Shown here: positions 35,976-44,844 of the stretch, piece by piece
Layout of the letters: every line of letters begins with the position of its first letter
Numbering within the stretch: the first letter of the stretch is position 1
From: Vibrio aerogenes
GTDB lineage: Bacteria > Pseudomonadota > Gammaproteobacteria > Enterobacterales > Vibrionaceae
DNA length: 64,000 nucleotides
Direction of reading: 5' to 3'
Assembly (NCBI RefSeq): GCF_024346755.1
Contig: NZ_AP024861.1
Span: 2,046,001 to 2,110,000 of the forward strand
The notes under the pieces: generated by a model
What the model saw: the letters and a program-made list of their open reading frames with translations, nothing else
Told to the model about the DNA's origin: nothing
The model's database searches: none
Position numbers and translations under genes: made by a program

Positions 35976-37253
35976 TTACCGGGACAAGTACATCAGCATC
36001 ATCAGAGAGGAAGCTAACGGCATTTTTTCACCGCTTTCAAAAATGAGATTGCCATCCTTGATGGTTGTATTTGTCACATAGACATCCCCTTTTTGTTGCA
36101 CCATCTCCATGACAATCAACTCATCAATGCCTCTGCGCAGATCCGGATCTTTATCAATCAGACTCACCGGCACTGTCGCGTGGATTTCACCCTCGAGCTT
36201 ATGCAGCAGTTGCTGCGGATTCATTGTGACGGACTCAATTCCCTCCGGCAAAGTCAGTTTCATTGATGTTTGTACCTGACCATCATCTAAACCAATATTC
36301 AGACGATCCAAAATAACAGAAAAGCCTTGCTTCACCAGTTGATTCAGAGCGTCAATCATTTCAGCCTGACTGATTTGCACGGCTTCGGAAGATTTCGCTT
36401 TATCTGCCGCAGATACGATTTTTGTTACACTGGCTTTATCCAGATTAACGATAGAGAAATCCATTTCCAGTCCGGTCAGGTTCCCCATCGGTGATGTGAT
36501 CGCTGCCGTTTTAACGACCTGATTCATACTCATACGGCTTGCGTCAGCATTCTGAGACAAACCTGATTCGAAATTAAATTGATTCAGCTCGACCTGATTT
36601 CCTGACAATACATCTTCAAATGTGACTTTTTCCGTATTAAGGTGTTGTTTACCCAGCCAGAAATACCCTTCTTTCTTTCCTTCTCCATTCCCTGAAACAT
36701 GCTCAAATGACAGTTTCTCTTCCGAAGCGAAATTCATGACGAAGGACGGAATCTGATACTGATAATTCACCTCGCCCGTGGCTCTGGCATGCCCGTTAAG
36801 CACAGCTTCATCGCTTGTCAAAGCCCATGATGTCTCATCATTTTTGCCATGATAATCCATCTTGCCCAGCGTCGTGGTAAAATCAGAATTCCCCACCAGG
36901 CTGGTGCTGGTTTTGATAACAAGCGGAAAGTCAGGATAATTTTTCAGTGTTGTTTCCGCATCCACAGAAAAAATGCCATGACGAATGTCACTGCGCCATA
37001 TCAGGGAAACAGGAAAACCATCGGCCTGCAAATTGCTTTTCAGCTCTGGATCCACCACGGTCATTTCCACTTCAACTTGAGTGGATAAATAACCACGATC
37101 ATAAGTCAGCGTTTTCCCTTCCACCCACTGATTTGAGAACGCACTCATTTCTCTATCAAATGCATTTTGAGTTATTTGTCCGACAACCAGTGGCCAACAG
37201 GCCACAAGACAAACAGCACCACCAACTGCTGCATATTTCTTTATTTGACTCAT
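35976..37253 (-). CDS. YdgA-family protein (DUF945)
   Basis: 425 residues. An N-terminal hydrophobic segment (AAVGGAVCLVACWPLVVG) is a signal peptide or anchor, and the rest is predicted periplasmic. It matches the DUF945/YdgA family: repeated beta-rich segments, LTYDRGYLSTQVEVEMTV, and GLEMDFSIVNLDKASV. Function is poorly known. Divergent from the histidine kinase gene, with a long inverted repeat between them. Confidence 0.85.
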   Translation of the reverse strand: MSQIKKYAAVGGAVCLVACWPLVVGQITQNAFDREMSAFSNQWVEGKTLTYDRGYLSTQVEVEMTVVDPELKSNLQADGFPVSLIWRSDIRHGIFSVDAETTLKNYPDFPLVIKTSTSLVGNSDFTTTLGKMDYHGKNDETSWALTSDEAVLNGHARATGEVNYQYQIPSFVMNFASEEKLSFEHVSGNGEGKKEGYFWLGKQHLNTEKVTFEDVLSGNQVELNQFNFESGLSQNADASRMSMNQVVKTAAITSPMGNLTGLEMDFSIVNLDKASVTKIVSAADKAKSSEAVQISQAEMIDALNQLVKQGFSVILDRLNIGLDDGQVQTSMKLTLPEGIESVTMNPQQLLHKLEGEIHATVPVSLIDKDPDLRRGIDELIVMEMVQQKGDVYVTNTTIKDGNLIFESGEKMPLASSLMMLMYLSR

Positions 37254-37340
37254 TATCGTAGTTCTCTGTTATTTTCAATCAATACGGCCAGATTCAATCA
37301 GGTTAAACAAATGATTTGTCCAACAGAATTTTTTAAACTG

Positions 37341-37389
37341 ATATATCCACACAGCCTGAAGATGAGGTGTTCAGGTTGTGTGGATATAT
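37341..37389. repeat. Long near-perfect inverted repeat
   Basis: Left arm ATATATCCACACAGCCTGAA (37341–37360) and right arm TTCAGGTTGTGTGGATATAT (37370–37389) pair over 20 bp with one mismatch, around a 9-base loop. No T run follows on either strand. It lies between divergent ydgA-like and histidine kinase genes. Confidence 0.95.
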
Positions 37390-37508
37390 AGCGACCGTAA
37401 CCGCTGTCTGTTTTAACATGTAAAGCGGCATTATAAAACCTGGGTCTCATCCTTAATGACGGATCCATGGTAAATTTTAGGTAACATAGTTGTTAAATCG
37501 AGAATAAT

Positions 37509-39431
37509 GTGAACGATTATGCCATTCTTTGTTTAGATAATAATCCGGTAAGTGTTGAGCAATATCAGAATGAGCTGATGCCGTTTGCCGGGAGGTTTGA
37601 CCTGTATTATGTCGACTCTCTGACAGAAGCTCAGCAAACACTCGATTTTATCCATGAACACTCACAAGATGTCGCCTTGGTGATTGCCAGTCATCATCAT
37701 GCTCTGCAAGGCGCCGATTTCCTCATTCATCTCGATCAGCTCCCCCATACAAAAACAGCCAGAAAAGTTCTGATCAGTGCCGGAAAAGATATTCAGGCAA
37801 TCTTATCCGCAGTCAACGAAGGCCGGCTTGACCACTGTCTGACAAAACCCCTTCAGGATAAGGTTCTGTATAAAACGGTCCATAAAGAGTTAACACACTA
37901 TATTCTGGAGAAAGACCCTGAAAATCTGTTGAATTATAGTCATGAGCTCGATTCTAAAAAGCTGATGCGGGCTCACATTGATAATTCAATGCGTCGTTTC
38001 AGACAGGGTTTTATTAACGATTATCATCAAATGCCGGATAGTGAACTGGCTGAAAATGTCATTGTTTCACTCTATGCTTTTTTTGAAAAGAAAGATGAAA
38101 CGAAGGCATGCAGAACTTATTCTGCAAATCATCTGTTAACGAAAGAAGGAGAAGAAAATCAGTACCTTTGGTTCATCACTAACGGCGAAGTTGCATTATT
38201 TAAAAAAGATGAACAGGGACAGGACCGGGAGGTTGTACGCCATCAAAAAGGCAACCTTGTGGGTGGTATGTCATTCGTCACTGGTGAACTCTCTTTTTCA
38301 ACCGCGATTACACTGACAAAAACACATGTCATCAAACTCGACAGAGATGTATTTTCACGGGTGATGCACTCTGACAGCCAGCTACTGCCACTGTTTACGA
38401 ATTTACTGCTGAGACACTTTAACCGCCGGCTGCAAAGGAGCATTTTAACCAAACTTAAACTGGAAGAAACGCTCGAATCGCTGGAGTCCACACAAAAGCA
38501 ACTGATTGATCAGGAAAAGCTCGCCGTTCTGGGTCAGTTAGTTGCAGGTGTCGCACATGAACTGAATAATCCTGTCGCCGCTATTCTGCGTGGGGTTGAA
38601 ACATTATCACAGGAAGTTCAGTGGATTTTTGACACTTATCCGGAAATATTCCCACCAGATGCTAATCAGTTACTGCATCAATCTATGACGATTTCTCCAA
38701 TGTCAACCTCAGAGGAGAGACAGCGAAGCCGGACACTTGAAAAAACTTTGGGCGATCGTCATCTCGCTAAAAAGCTGGTTAAACTTCGCCTCGATGCCCG
38801 GGAAGATATCCTGCATCAGATCAAAACAAATGCATCAGGCGCTCACGACTACATCAGCCAACTGGAACATGTTGCCAGAACCGGCAGTACGCTGCGATCA
38901 GTTCAGGTTTGTGCACAAAGAATAGCTGACATGGTGAAGGGGCTTAAAAGTTATGCCAGAGATGATAAGGAACGTATTTGTCAGGTTGATATTCATGAAG
39001 GTCTCGAGGATACACTGGTCATTTTTGAAAACAAACTCAAACGACACCATGTGATCAAAGAATATGACACACTGCCGCTGATTACCGGCCAACCGACGGC
39101 CTTACAGCAGGTGTGGGTCAATCTTATTTCAAATGCTATTGACGCATTACCGGAAAAAAACGGACAACTTGAAATTATCACGGCCACTTTGAAACATCAT
39201 GGACAGCCATATATCAGGGTTACCGTGCAGGATAACGGCATCGGTATTGCCGAAGAAATGAAAGCACATATTTTCGAACTAAACTTTACGACAAAGAAAG
39301 AAGGTAATTTCGGATTAGGTATCGGGCTCTCTGTTTGTCAGCAAATTATTCAGCAACATCACGGCTGGATTGATCTCGATTCAACAGTTGGGAAAGGTAC
39401 ATCAATCCATGTGTATTTATCCGCACAATAA
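37509..39431 (+). CDS. Sensor histidine kinase with degenerate receiver and cyclic-nucleotide-like domain
   Basis: 640 residues, probably soluble (no membrane segment). Residues ~1–130 form a receiver fold (YAILCLDNNPVSV…, LTKPL lysine), but the phosphoacceptor region reads LVIASHHHALQGADFL, without the usual aspartate. Residues ~185–310 resemble a cyclic-nucleotide-binding domain (FITNGEVALFKKDEQGQDRE). A coiled coil, the HisKA box LVAGVAHELNNPVAA (His phosphoacceptor) and an HATPase domain (NLISNAIDALPE, DNGIGI, GLGIGLSV) follow. The start is a GTG at 37509, the only start before an in-frame stop. It pairs with the response regulator 45 bases downstream. Confidence 0.9.
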   Translation: MNDYAILCLDNNPVSVEQYQNELMPFAGRFDLYYVDSLTEAQQTLDFIHEHSQDVALVIASHHHALQGADFLIHLDQLPHTKTARKVLISAGKDIQAILSAVNEGRLDHCLTKPLQDKVLYKTVHKELTHYILEKDPENLLNYSHELDSKKLMRAHIDNSMRRFRQGFINDYHQMPDSELAENVIVSLYAFFEKKDETKACRTYSANHLLTKEGEENQYLWFITNGEVALFKKDEQGQDREVVRHQKGNLVGGMSFVTGELSFSTAITLTKTHVIKLDRDVFSRVMHSDSQLLPLFTNLLLRHFNRRLQRSILTKLKLEETLESLESTQKQLIDQEKLAVLGQLVAGVAHELNNPVAAILRGVETLSQEVQWIFDTYPEIFPPDANQLLHQSMTISPMSTSEERQRSRTLEKTLGDRHLAKKLVKLRLDAREDILHQIKTNASGAHDYISQLEHVARTGSTLRSVQVCAQRIADMVKGLKSYARDDKERICQVDIHEGLEDTLVIFENKLKRHHVIKEYDTLPLITGQPTALQQVWVNLISNAIDALPEKNGQLEIITATLKHHGQPYIRVTVQDNGIGIAEEMKAHIFELNFTTKKEGNFGLGIGLSVCQQIIQQHHGWIDLDSTVGKGTSIHVYLSAQ

Positions 39432-39476
39432 CAATCAATCCATTAATCAGATACGGCAAATCAGCCAGGAGAGCTT

Positions 39477-39977
39477 ATGAATCAACGTTACTTAATTCTC
39501 TGCGTTGACGATGAGAGAGAAATTCTCGACAGTGTCTCACAAGATTTAGATATTTTCGAAGAGCATTTCACGCTCGAAGCAGCAGAATCAGTGTCTGAAG
39601 CAAAAGAAGTCATTGCTGAATACGCACAACAGGGGATCAAACTGGCGCTTATTTTATGTGACCATATTATGCCGGAACAAACGGGTATTGAGTTTCTAAT
39701 TGAATTAAATCAGGAAGCATCAACCTTAAATAGCAGAAAAGTCCTCTTAACCGGCCAGGCTGGCCTGGATGATACTGTTGAAGCGATTAACCATGCCTGC
39801 CTTGATTTTTATATCAGTAAACCCTGGCAAGGTGATCAGTTACGTGACATTGTCAAAAATCAACTCACACAATATATGATAAAAAACGAATCCGATCTGA
39901 CCGGATGGATGCCGGTTCTGAATACCGGAGAAATTCTTGCGGCCATGTCAAAACACCGTCATGATTTTGGCGAATAA
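39477..39977 (+). CDS. Stand-alone response regulator receiver protein
   Basis: 166 residues. Receiver domain: LCVDDEREILDSV (acidic pair), LILCDHIMPEQTGIEFL (phosphoacceptor Asp), LLTGQAG and ISKPW. About 40 C-terminal residues contain no recognisable DNA-binding or enzymatic output domain. AGGAG precedes the ATG. The likely partner is the upstream kinase. It may act through protein binding, or feed a phosphorelay. Confidence 0.92.
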   Translation: MNQRYLILCVDDEREILDSVSQDLDIFEEHFTLEAAESVSEAKEVIAEYAQQGIKLALILCDHIMPEQTGIEFLIELNQEASTLNSRKVLLTGQAGLDDTVEAINHACLDFYISKPWQGDQLRDIVKNQLTQYMIKNESDLTGWMPVLNTGEILAAMSKHRHDFGE

Positions 39978-40217
39978 CCCACCAACCCATTTGGTGATGC
40001 AGTCGATCTGGTTAGTAAGTGGTGAAATTACATACAGTTTAACATTTTTCTTTCTCTAAAATGGCATTATATTTGCTTTATTCCCGTATACTCGACAAAA
40101 GCATGACGCTTTCCGGGTGGATGCCTGCGAGCACATTTAAAATGTTTTTGATCATGGAATGAACGGTGGGATAACACACTACCCTTTAGTCAGAATTTGA
40201 AATCACAAGGTTTAACT

Positions 40218-40769
40218 ATGCGTAAAATTATTGGTGTAACAGCGTTGTTACTTGCATCTGGTTACTCTCAGGCTGCAGCTCCGGATCCAAACGATCCCTC
40301 AGTGATGAGTAACTTTAGTTACGACTATTATGAAGCCCGTATTGGCTTAAGCCCGACAACGTATGGTGCAAAACTCAGCATGTCTATTCACCCGAACGCT
40401 CATATGATTGGTCGTGTCGATTCAAAGCTCAGTGGTGACTACGATCTGTCAGCAGGTCTGGGCTTTCATGCACCTGCGAATAACTGGGCAGATTTCACCG
40501 GAGAAATGCTGTTTCGTATGATTGAACCTGAACACTCTAACGACACTGATACAGGCATGGAATTAACTTTAGGCGTGCGTCAGTGGTTAGGGCCGCAACT
40601 TGAGGTGGGCGGAAAAGCCGGCTATCTGACATTAGATAATAATAATGACTGGATTGGCTCTGTTTATGCCAGATTTCATTCAACAGAACTATTTTCTGTC
40701 GGTGCTGAAGCACGCTTAAATGATAATTATGATGATCAGGTCATGCTGACAGCGCGTTTCAAATATTAA
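40218..40769 (+). CDS. Small outer-membrane beta-barrel-like protein
   Basis: 183 residues with a signal peptide (cleavage near SGYSQAAA). The remainder shows alternating hydrophobic/polar strands and ends in VMLTARFKY, a C-terminal aromatic that suits outer-membrane assembly. The ATG at 40218 follows AAGG by 7 bases. The region before it (39978–40217) gives a long leader with no feature I can name. Function unknown; the position between the two-component genes and tfoX is, as I recall, conserved in Vibrio. Confidence 0.75.
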   Translation: MRKIIGVTALLLASGYSQAAAPDPNDPSVMSNFSYDYYEARIGLSPTTYGAKLSMSIHPNAHMIGRVDSKLSGDYDLSAGLGFHAPANNWADFTGEMLFRMIEPEHSNDTDTGMELTLGVRQWLGPQLEVGGKAGYLTLDNNNDWIGSVYARFHSTELFSVGAEARLNDNYDDQVMLTARFKY

Positions 40770-40797
40770 GCTTTAAATAACTTCCCTTTGTTAATGT

Positions 40798-40829
40798 GAA
40801 ATAGCCAGGTCAGCTGATCTGGCTATTTC
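40798..40829. terminator. Near-palindromic hairpin between the OMP gene and tfoX
   Basis: GAAATAGCCAG / CTGGCTATTTC arms (11 bp) with an inner TCAGCTGA palindrome; 32 bases in total with one mismatched pair. It separates two convergent genes, though T runs are weak. Confidence 0.75.
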
Positions 40830-40857
40830 ATTTCTTGTGGTAAAGTGAGATGTATTT

Positions 40858-41487
40858 TCAGGTGAGTTTTTCTCTCTGATAATTCTCTGTTGCCTGCCTG
40901 ACTGCTTCATACGCCAAAATGAGTTGTTGCTGTCTTGGCTCTCGTATTAATTCCCAGTAGATCCCTTCAATTGCACCGGCAAACTTCCAAAGTAATTTAA
41001 CATCAACAGTATGACCATAAGTTTGTCTCACTTTGGAATAACACTGAACTGCACCGAGTTTATAAAAGGTCATCACATCCGGCACGCCTGATTTTTTTAA
41101 CATCCGCTCAATGGTTAAATGAAGATTGGGTAAATCTCTGAGACGTTTATTTTCCGGCAGTGTTTTCTGATGCTTTTGCGTCAGGGCATACTGTTTGGAC
41201 TTTTGTAAAATGTCCTCAAACGCCGGAGAACCGGACAGAAATAAATCTGTAATATTATAATAATTAACCCGGACCGAACTTTGCTTTTTCACCAGAACAT
41301 ATTTCCCTGTATACCCCATATTATGGAGTAAATTATCAAGTTCGCCTCCCCCTCTGATATAAATATAATCAGAATTAACCAGCGCAAACATGGCCCCCTG
41401 GCAGAATACTCCGATATCACCAAAGATCGATTTAGTGTCAAATTTTTCTCTATTTAACAGGTAATCAAAAAATTTTGTTGCTATCAT
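40858..41487 (-). CDS. tfoX: TfoX/Sxy-family competence regulator
   Basis: 209 residues. N-terminal TfoX domain with SIFGDIGVFCQGAMFALV, YIYIRGGGELD and RVNYYNITDLF. C-terminal TfoX domain with RLRDLPNLHLTIERMLKKSG, LGAVQCYSKVRQTYG and VDVKLLWKFAGAIEG. In Vibrio, TfoX acts with CRP and links chitin sensing to natural transformation and type VI secretion. The ATG at 41487 is the only start possible before an in-frame stop. It overlaps the stop of a five-codon ORF. The N-terminus is more divergent than the C-terminal half. Confidence 0.93.
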   Translation of the reverse strand: MIATKFFDYLLNREKFDTKSIFGDIGVFCQGAMFALVNSDYIYIRGGGELDNLLHNMGYTGKYVLVKKQSSVRVNYYNITDLFLSGSPAFEDILQKSKQYALTQKHQKTLPENKRLRDLPNLHLTIERMLKKSGVPDVMTFYKLGAVQCYSKVRQTYGHTVDVKLLWKFAGAIEGIYWELIREPRQQQLILAYEAVRQATENYQREKLT

Positions 41488-41501
41488 ATAGCTAGCCTCA
41501 T
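41484..41501 (-). CDS. Five-codon upstream ORF coupled to tfoX
   Basis: ATG AGG CTA GCT ATA TGA encodes MRLAI. Its ATG has AAGGAG 9 bases upstream, the best ribosome binding site in the leader. Its TGA overlaps the tfoX ATG as ATGA. The codon AGG together with GAGG inside the ORF also serves as a site 8 bases before the tfoX ATG. Confidence 0.45.
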   Translation of the reverse strand: MRLAI

Positions 41502-41723
41502 GTTATGATTCTCCTTTGGAATTCAGGCTGACGTTGTAAATTGATTCGATTCTTATTCCTGATATGAAAAAATAAGCTGAACAACGACTTGTTTGTCTTT
41601 GAGCCGGAATATAACTAAACGATTTGAAACATGTCTGTATACGATATGAGACACTATCCATCAAACAGCATATCGATTATTTTGAATGGCATTTCTGCGT
41701 GTGTCTTCTCAGTTTAAGCCTGG

Positions 41724-41739
41724 TGCCAATTAATTGGCA
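41724..41739. promoter_or_regulatory. Perfect 16-bp palindrome between tfoX and the HDOD gene
   Basis: TGCCAATTAATTGGCA lies 75 bases before the HDOD gene start and 237 bases before tfoX, in the 312-base divergent gap. It is a likely operator, though I cannot assign a regulator. Nothing else in the gap is recognisable. Confidence 0.5.
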
Positions 41740-41813
41740 TAGATGCTGACTTTATTTGCGACCATACTTGCAACTAATAGATGAACTAAAAATTGCTATA
41801 ACCAACACTAAAT

Positions 41814-42743
41814 ATGACGACTATGAACCATGTATCCTTTTTTTGGTTGCCGACTGACCAACAAGAATTATTTCAAGCCGTTGAGACAGAATTTGCTCAA
41901 ATGGTTGAGTCTTCGATTCAAAGCGGCAAGTTTGAACTGCCTCCCATACCACATGTTGTTCTGGATATTCAGAAACTTTGTCTGCAGGAATCCACGACCA
42001 TCGCTGACGTTGCTGATAGTTTAATTAATGATCCAAGCCTGACTGCAGTTGTTCTGCGTGTAGCAAACTCGGTCATTTTTAATTCCAGAGGGATTACATA
42101 TAGTGATATCAATACAGCTGTATCCAGACTGGGAATTTACAGAGTCAGAGATATTGTGACAGCACAAGCCATCAAACAACTTAAGTACTCCGTTCATCTC
42201 AGAGATGAATGCGTGCAGATTCTTCGTCAAAGTGCAACAAACTCACGTAAGTTATGCGCGGCAATGGTTCTGGTGATTAAGTCATTTCAGGAAATTGACC
42301 CGGAAACATATGCTTATCTGGAACACGATAAAGCCCTGCTGGTCGGTTTGCTGGCAGATATAGGCTTATTCTGCCTGCTGAATGAATACCATAATTACCT
42401 GGAACAGGGAAATTATCTGGAACATAACCTGGCAATGCGTATTTTCGAATCCCGCTGTGATCGAACCAGTTACTACGTACTGAAGACCTGGGGATTCGAC
42501 AATGATTACCTTTCAGTCGCAACCAGCAAAGAAGTCTCTGAAAAAGAGCATGATGTTTCTTATCTGGACATTGCCAAAATTGCTTATCACTTGCTGTTAT
42601 TCAGAGATCAGGATTCGGATATTGATGAACATGAAGTTGAAATAAATACAACCGGGGCAGAAGTGCTCTATCAACTCAGTAATTTGTCTGATTCTGAGTT
42701 TAATACGCAAATCAGCTCTATTATTCACTCTTCAGGATTTTAA
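41814..42743 (+). CDS. HDOD-domain signalling protein
   Basis: 309 residues. The HDOD (HD-related output) domain spans about residues 40–240: LPPIPHVVLDIQKLC at its start, then DPSLTAVVLRVANSVIFNS and DINTAVSRLGIYRVRDIV. The catalytic HD pair is absent, as usual for HDOD. Such proteins act in bacterial signalling and often in motility or c-di-GMP networks; the role here is unknown. The ATG at 41814 lacks a good ribosome binding site. Divergent from tfoX. Confidence 0.85.
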   Translation: MTTMNHVSFFWLPTDQQELFQAVETEFAQMVESSIQSGKFELPPIPHVVLDIQKLCLQESTTIADVADSLINDPSLTAVVLRVANSVIFNSRGITYSDINTAVSRLGIYRVRDIVTAQAIKQLKYSVHLRDECVQILRQSATNSRKLCAAMVLVIKSFQEIDPETYAYLEHDKALLVGLLADIGLFCLLNEYHNYLEQGNYLEHNLAMRIFESRCDRTSYYVLKTWGFDNDYLSVATSKEVSEKEHDVSYLDIAKIAYHLLLFRDQDSDIDEHEVEINTTGAEVLYQLSNLSDSEFNTQISSIIHSSGF

Positions 42744-42905
42744 TTCCGGCGGGATTCATCTGTTTAGTTTTACGTTGACGATGAGCCATGATGATCAAAA
42801 GCAGCATACCTGACGTAAAGCTATGGAATTAACGCGAGACATTCATTCCATTTTCGTTTAGATTGTCCCGCCAATGTACATAATAGCTATGAACTGAACA
42901 ATGAC

Positions 42906-44543
42906 ATGAATTCTTCTGGCAATACAAAAACAGCAGATGCGAATCTTGATACCCTGCTCCGGATTTTTACTGTACCGGAAGACCGGAATTCTACATTAAC
43001 AAAAATAGAAGAAGGACTTTCAAAAAATCTGAATGAATTCTTAAGAAATCATATCGTCACTGAAGAGCGCCCACTAAAAGAAATTGAGCAGGATTTTCTT
43101 TCTTCGCATATTCCTGAGCAGCCTGAGTTTATATCAGATCATACTCAACATTTACTGGATAAAGTCGTTTCTCAATCAGTTCACACCTCATCACCCGGAT
43201 TTATCGGTCATATGACTTCGGCACTTCCTTACTTCTTAATGCCACTGTCAAAACTGATGACCGCTTTAAATCAAAATCTGGTAAAGATCGAAACTTCAAA
43301 AGTCTTTACGCCACTGGAGAGACAGGTTCTTGGCATGCTACATCGCCTGATTTATCAGGAAGATGACAATTTTTACCTGCAAAGAATGCATAGTGCTCAT
43401 CACTCTCTTGGTGCATTTTGTTCCGGCGGGACCATTGCCAACCTCACCGCTTTGTGGGTTGCCAGAAATAATGTCCTGAAAGCAGAAGGACAATTTAAAG
43501 GGGTTGAGCAGGAAGGATTACTCCGGGCAATGAAACATTATGGCTATGATGGCCTGGCAATTCTGGTTTCTGAGCGTGGGCATTACTCTCTGAAAAAAGC
43601 AGCGGATCTGTTAGGCATTGGTCAGGAAGGATTAATTTCTGTCCCGACTGACCACAATAACAAAATCAGACCTGATGAATTAAAAGCCACGCTTACCCGG
43701 TTAAAACAGAACAACATCAAACCATTTGCTATTATTGGCGTTGCCGGTACGACTGAAACCGGCAGCGTTGATCCACTCGATGAAATTGCTGAGATTTGTC
43801 GTCAGGAAGGCTGTCATTTCCATGTCGATGCAGCCTGGGGTGGTGCTGCCCTGATGTCGAAGCAACATCAGTATTTACTCAAGGGCATTGAAAAAGCCGA
43901 CTCTGTGACCATTGATGCGCATAAACAGCTCTATCTTCCTATGGGCGCAGGTATGGTGTTATTTAAAGATGCTGATGCAACACATGTCATTGAACATCAT
44001 GCACAATATATCCTGAGAGAAGGCTCAAAAGATCTCGGTTGCCGGACACTGGAAGGTTCAAGGTCCGGTATGGCATTTTTACTTTATGCCTGTATGCACA
44101 TTATCAGTCGTGCCGGATATGAATTACTCATTGATGAAAGTATTGCCAAGGCGAAGTATTTTGCTGAACTGATTCGTTCTCAACAGGACTTTGAACTCAT
44201 CACCCAGCCAGAACTATGTATTCTGACCTATCGTTATCTCCCCGAATCTGTCAAAGATAGTATAAAACAATGTCCGCAAGAAAAGCGACATGCAATGAAT
44301 GAGATATTAAATGAACTGACAAAGTATATCCAAAAAAAGCAGCGTGAATCCGGAAAAACATTTGTCTCGAGAACACAGCTAAACCCTGTTGAACTCAATG
44401 GTATGGATACAATTGTTTTTCGGGTCGTGCTCGCAAATCCACTCACTTCCAAAGAAATTTTGCATGAGGTGCTCGATGAGCAGCGAACAATCGCATCTCA
44501 GGCAATTTCTCTGATCAATAAATTAAAAGCGCTGGGCAGCTGA
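42906..44543 (+). CDS. panP: PLP-dependent aspartate 1-decarboxylase PanP
   Basis: 545 residues, group II PLP decarboxylase. FCSGGTIANLTALWVARN, HVDAAWGGAALMS and TIDAHKQLYLPMGAGMVLF (PLP lysine near residue 340) are present. In Vibrio such proteins were first named glutamate decarboxylases; the homologue is PanP, which makes beta-alanine from aspartate for CoA synthesis in place of PanD. Length and the adjacent hexR/grxA order agree. The start ATG (42906) lacks a strong binding site. Confidence 0.9.
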   Translation: MNSSGNTKTADANLDTLLRIFTVPEDRNSTLTKIEEGLSKNLNEFLRNHIVTEERPLKEIEQDFLSSHIPEQPEFISDHTQHLLDKVVSQSVHTSSPGFIGHMTSALPYFLMPLSKLMTALNQNLVKIETSKVFTPLERQVLGMLHRLIYQEDDNFYLQRMHSAHHSLGAFCSGGTIANLTALWVARNNVLKAEGQFKGVEQEGLLRAMKHYGYDGLAILVSERGHYSLKKAADLLGIGQEGLISVPTDHNNKIRPDELKATLTRLKQNNIKPFAIIGVAGTTETGSVDPLDEIAEICRQEGCHFHVDAAWGGAALMSKQHQYLLKGIEKADSVTIDAHKQLYLPMGAGMVLFKDADATHVIEHHAQYILREGSKDLGCRTLEGSRSGMAFLLYACMHIISRAGYELLIDESIAKAKYFAELIRSQQDFELITQPELCILTYRYLPESVKDSIKQCPQEKRHAMNEILNELTKYIQKKQRESGKTFVSRTQLNPVELNGMDTIVFRVVLANPLTSKEILHEVLDEQRTIASQAISLINKLKALGS

Positions 44544-44612
44544 AAGACAAACTGAAAATTTATTTCTGAATCATTGTAACTAAAAAATGATTTTCATAAA
44601 AAAAACGCATTT

Positions 44613-44627
44613 CGTATAAAAATTACA
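44613..44627. promoter_or_regulatory. HexR-like operator upstream of hexR
   Basis: CGTATAAAAATTACA matches 12 of 15 positions of the HexR consensus as I recall it (TGTARTwwwAYTACA). It lies 218 bases before the hexR start, in the 301-base gap after panP. Autoregulation would be possible but is unproven. Confidence 0.35.
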
Positions 44628-44671
44628 CAAAAAATGAAATCAAAATGAAATTTAGTTTGAGGTTTGTCATA

Positions 44672-44690
44672 TTCTCATCATTTGGTGATC
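44672..44690. repeat. 18-bp element shared by the hexR and grxA upstream regions (copy 1)
   Basis: TTCTCATCATTTGGTGAT, followed by C. It contains an ATCA…TGAT inverted repeat. A copy with two changes lies at 45716–45733. This copy ends 155 bases before the hexR ATG. Confidence 0.6.
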
Positions 44691-44844
44691 TGAAAAGCTA
44701 CGGAGTTGATAGTGCTTCCGTTTATACTCTTGTTTTTAAGCACTTCGTTACAATTTTTTGTTTTTGGCTCACAAGGTCTTTACTCGGGACATTCTGCTGT
44801 CTCAGACCTGATGTGTGATTGATTCTCTTTTCCGTGTAAACATT

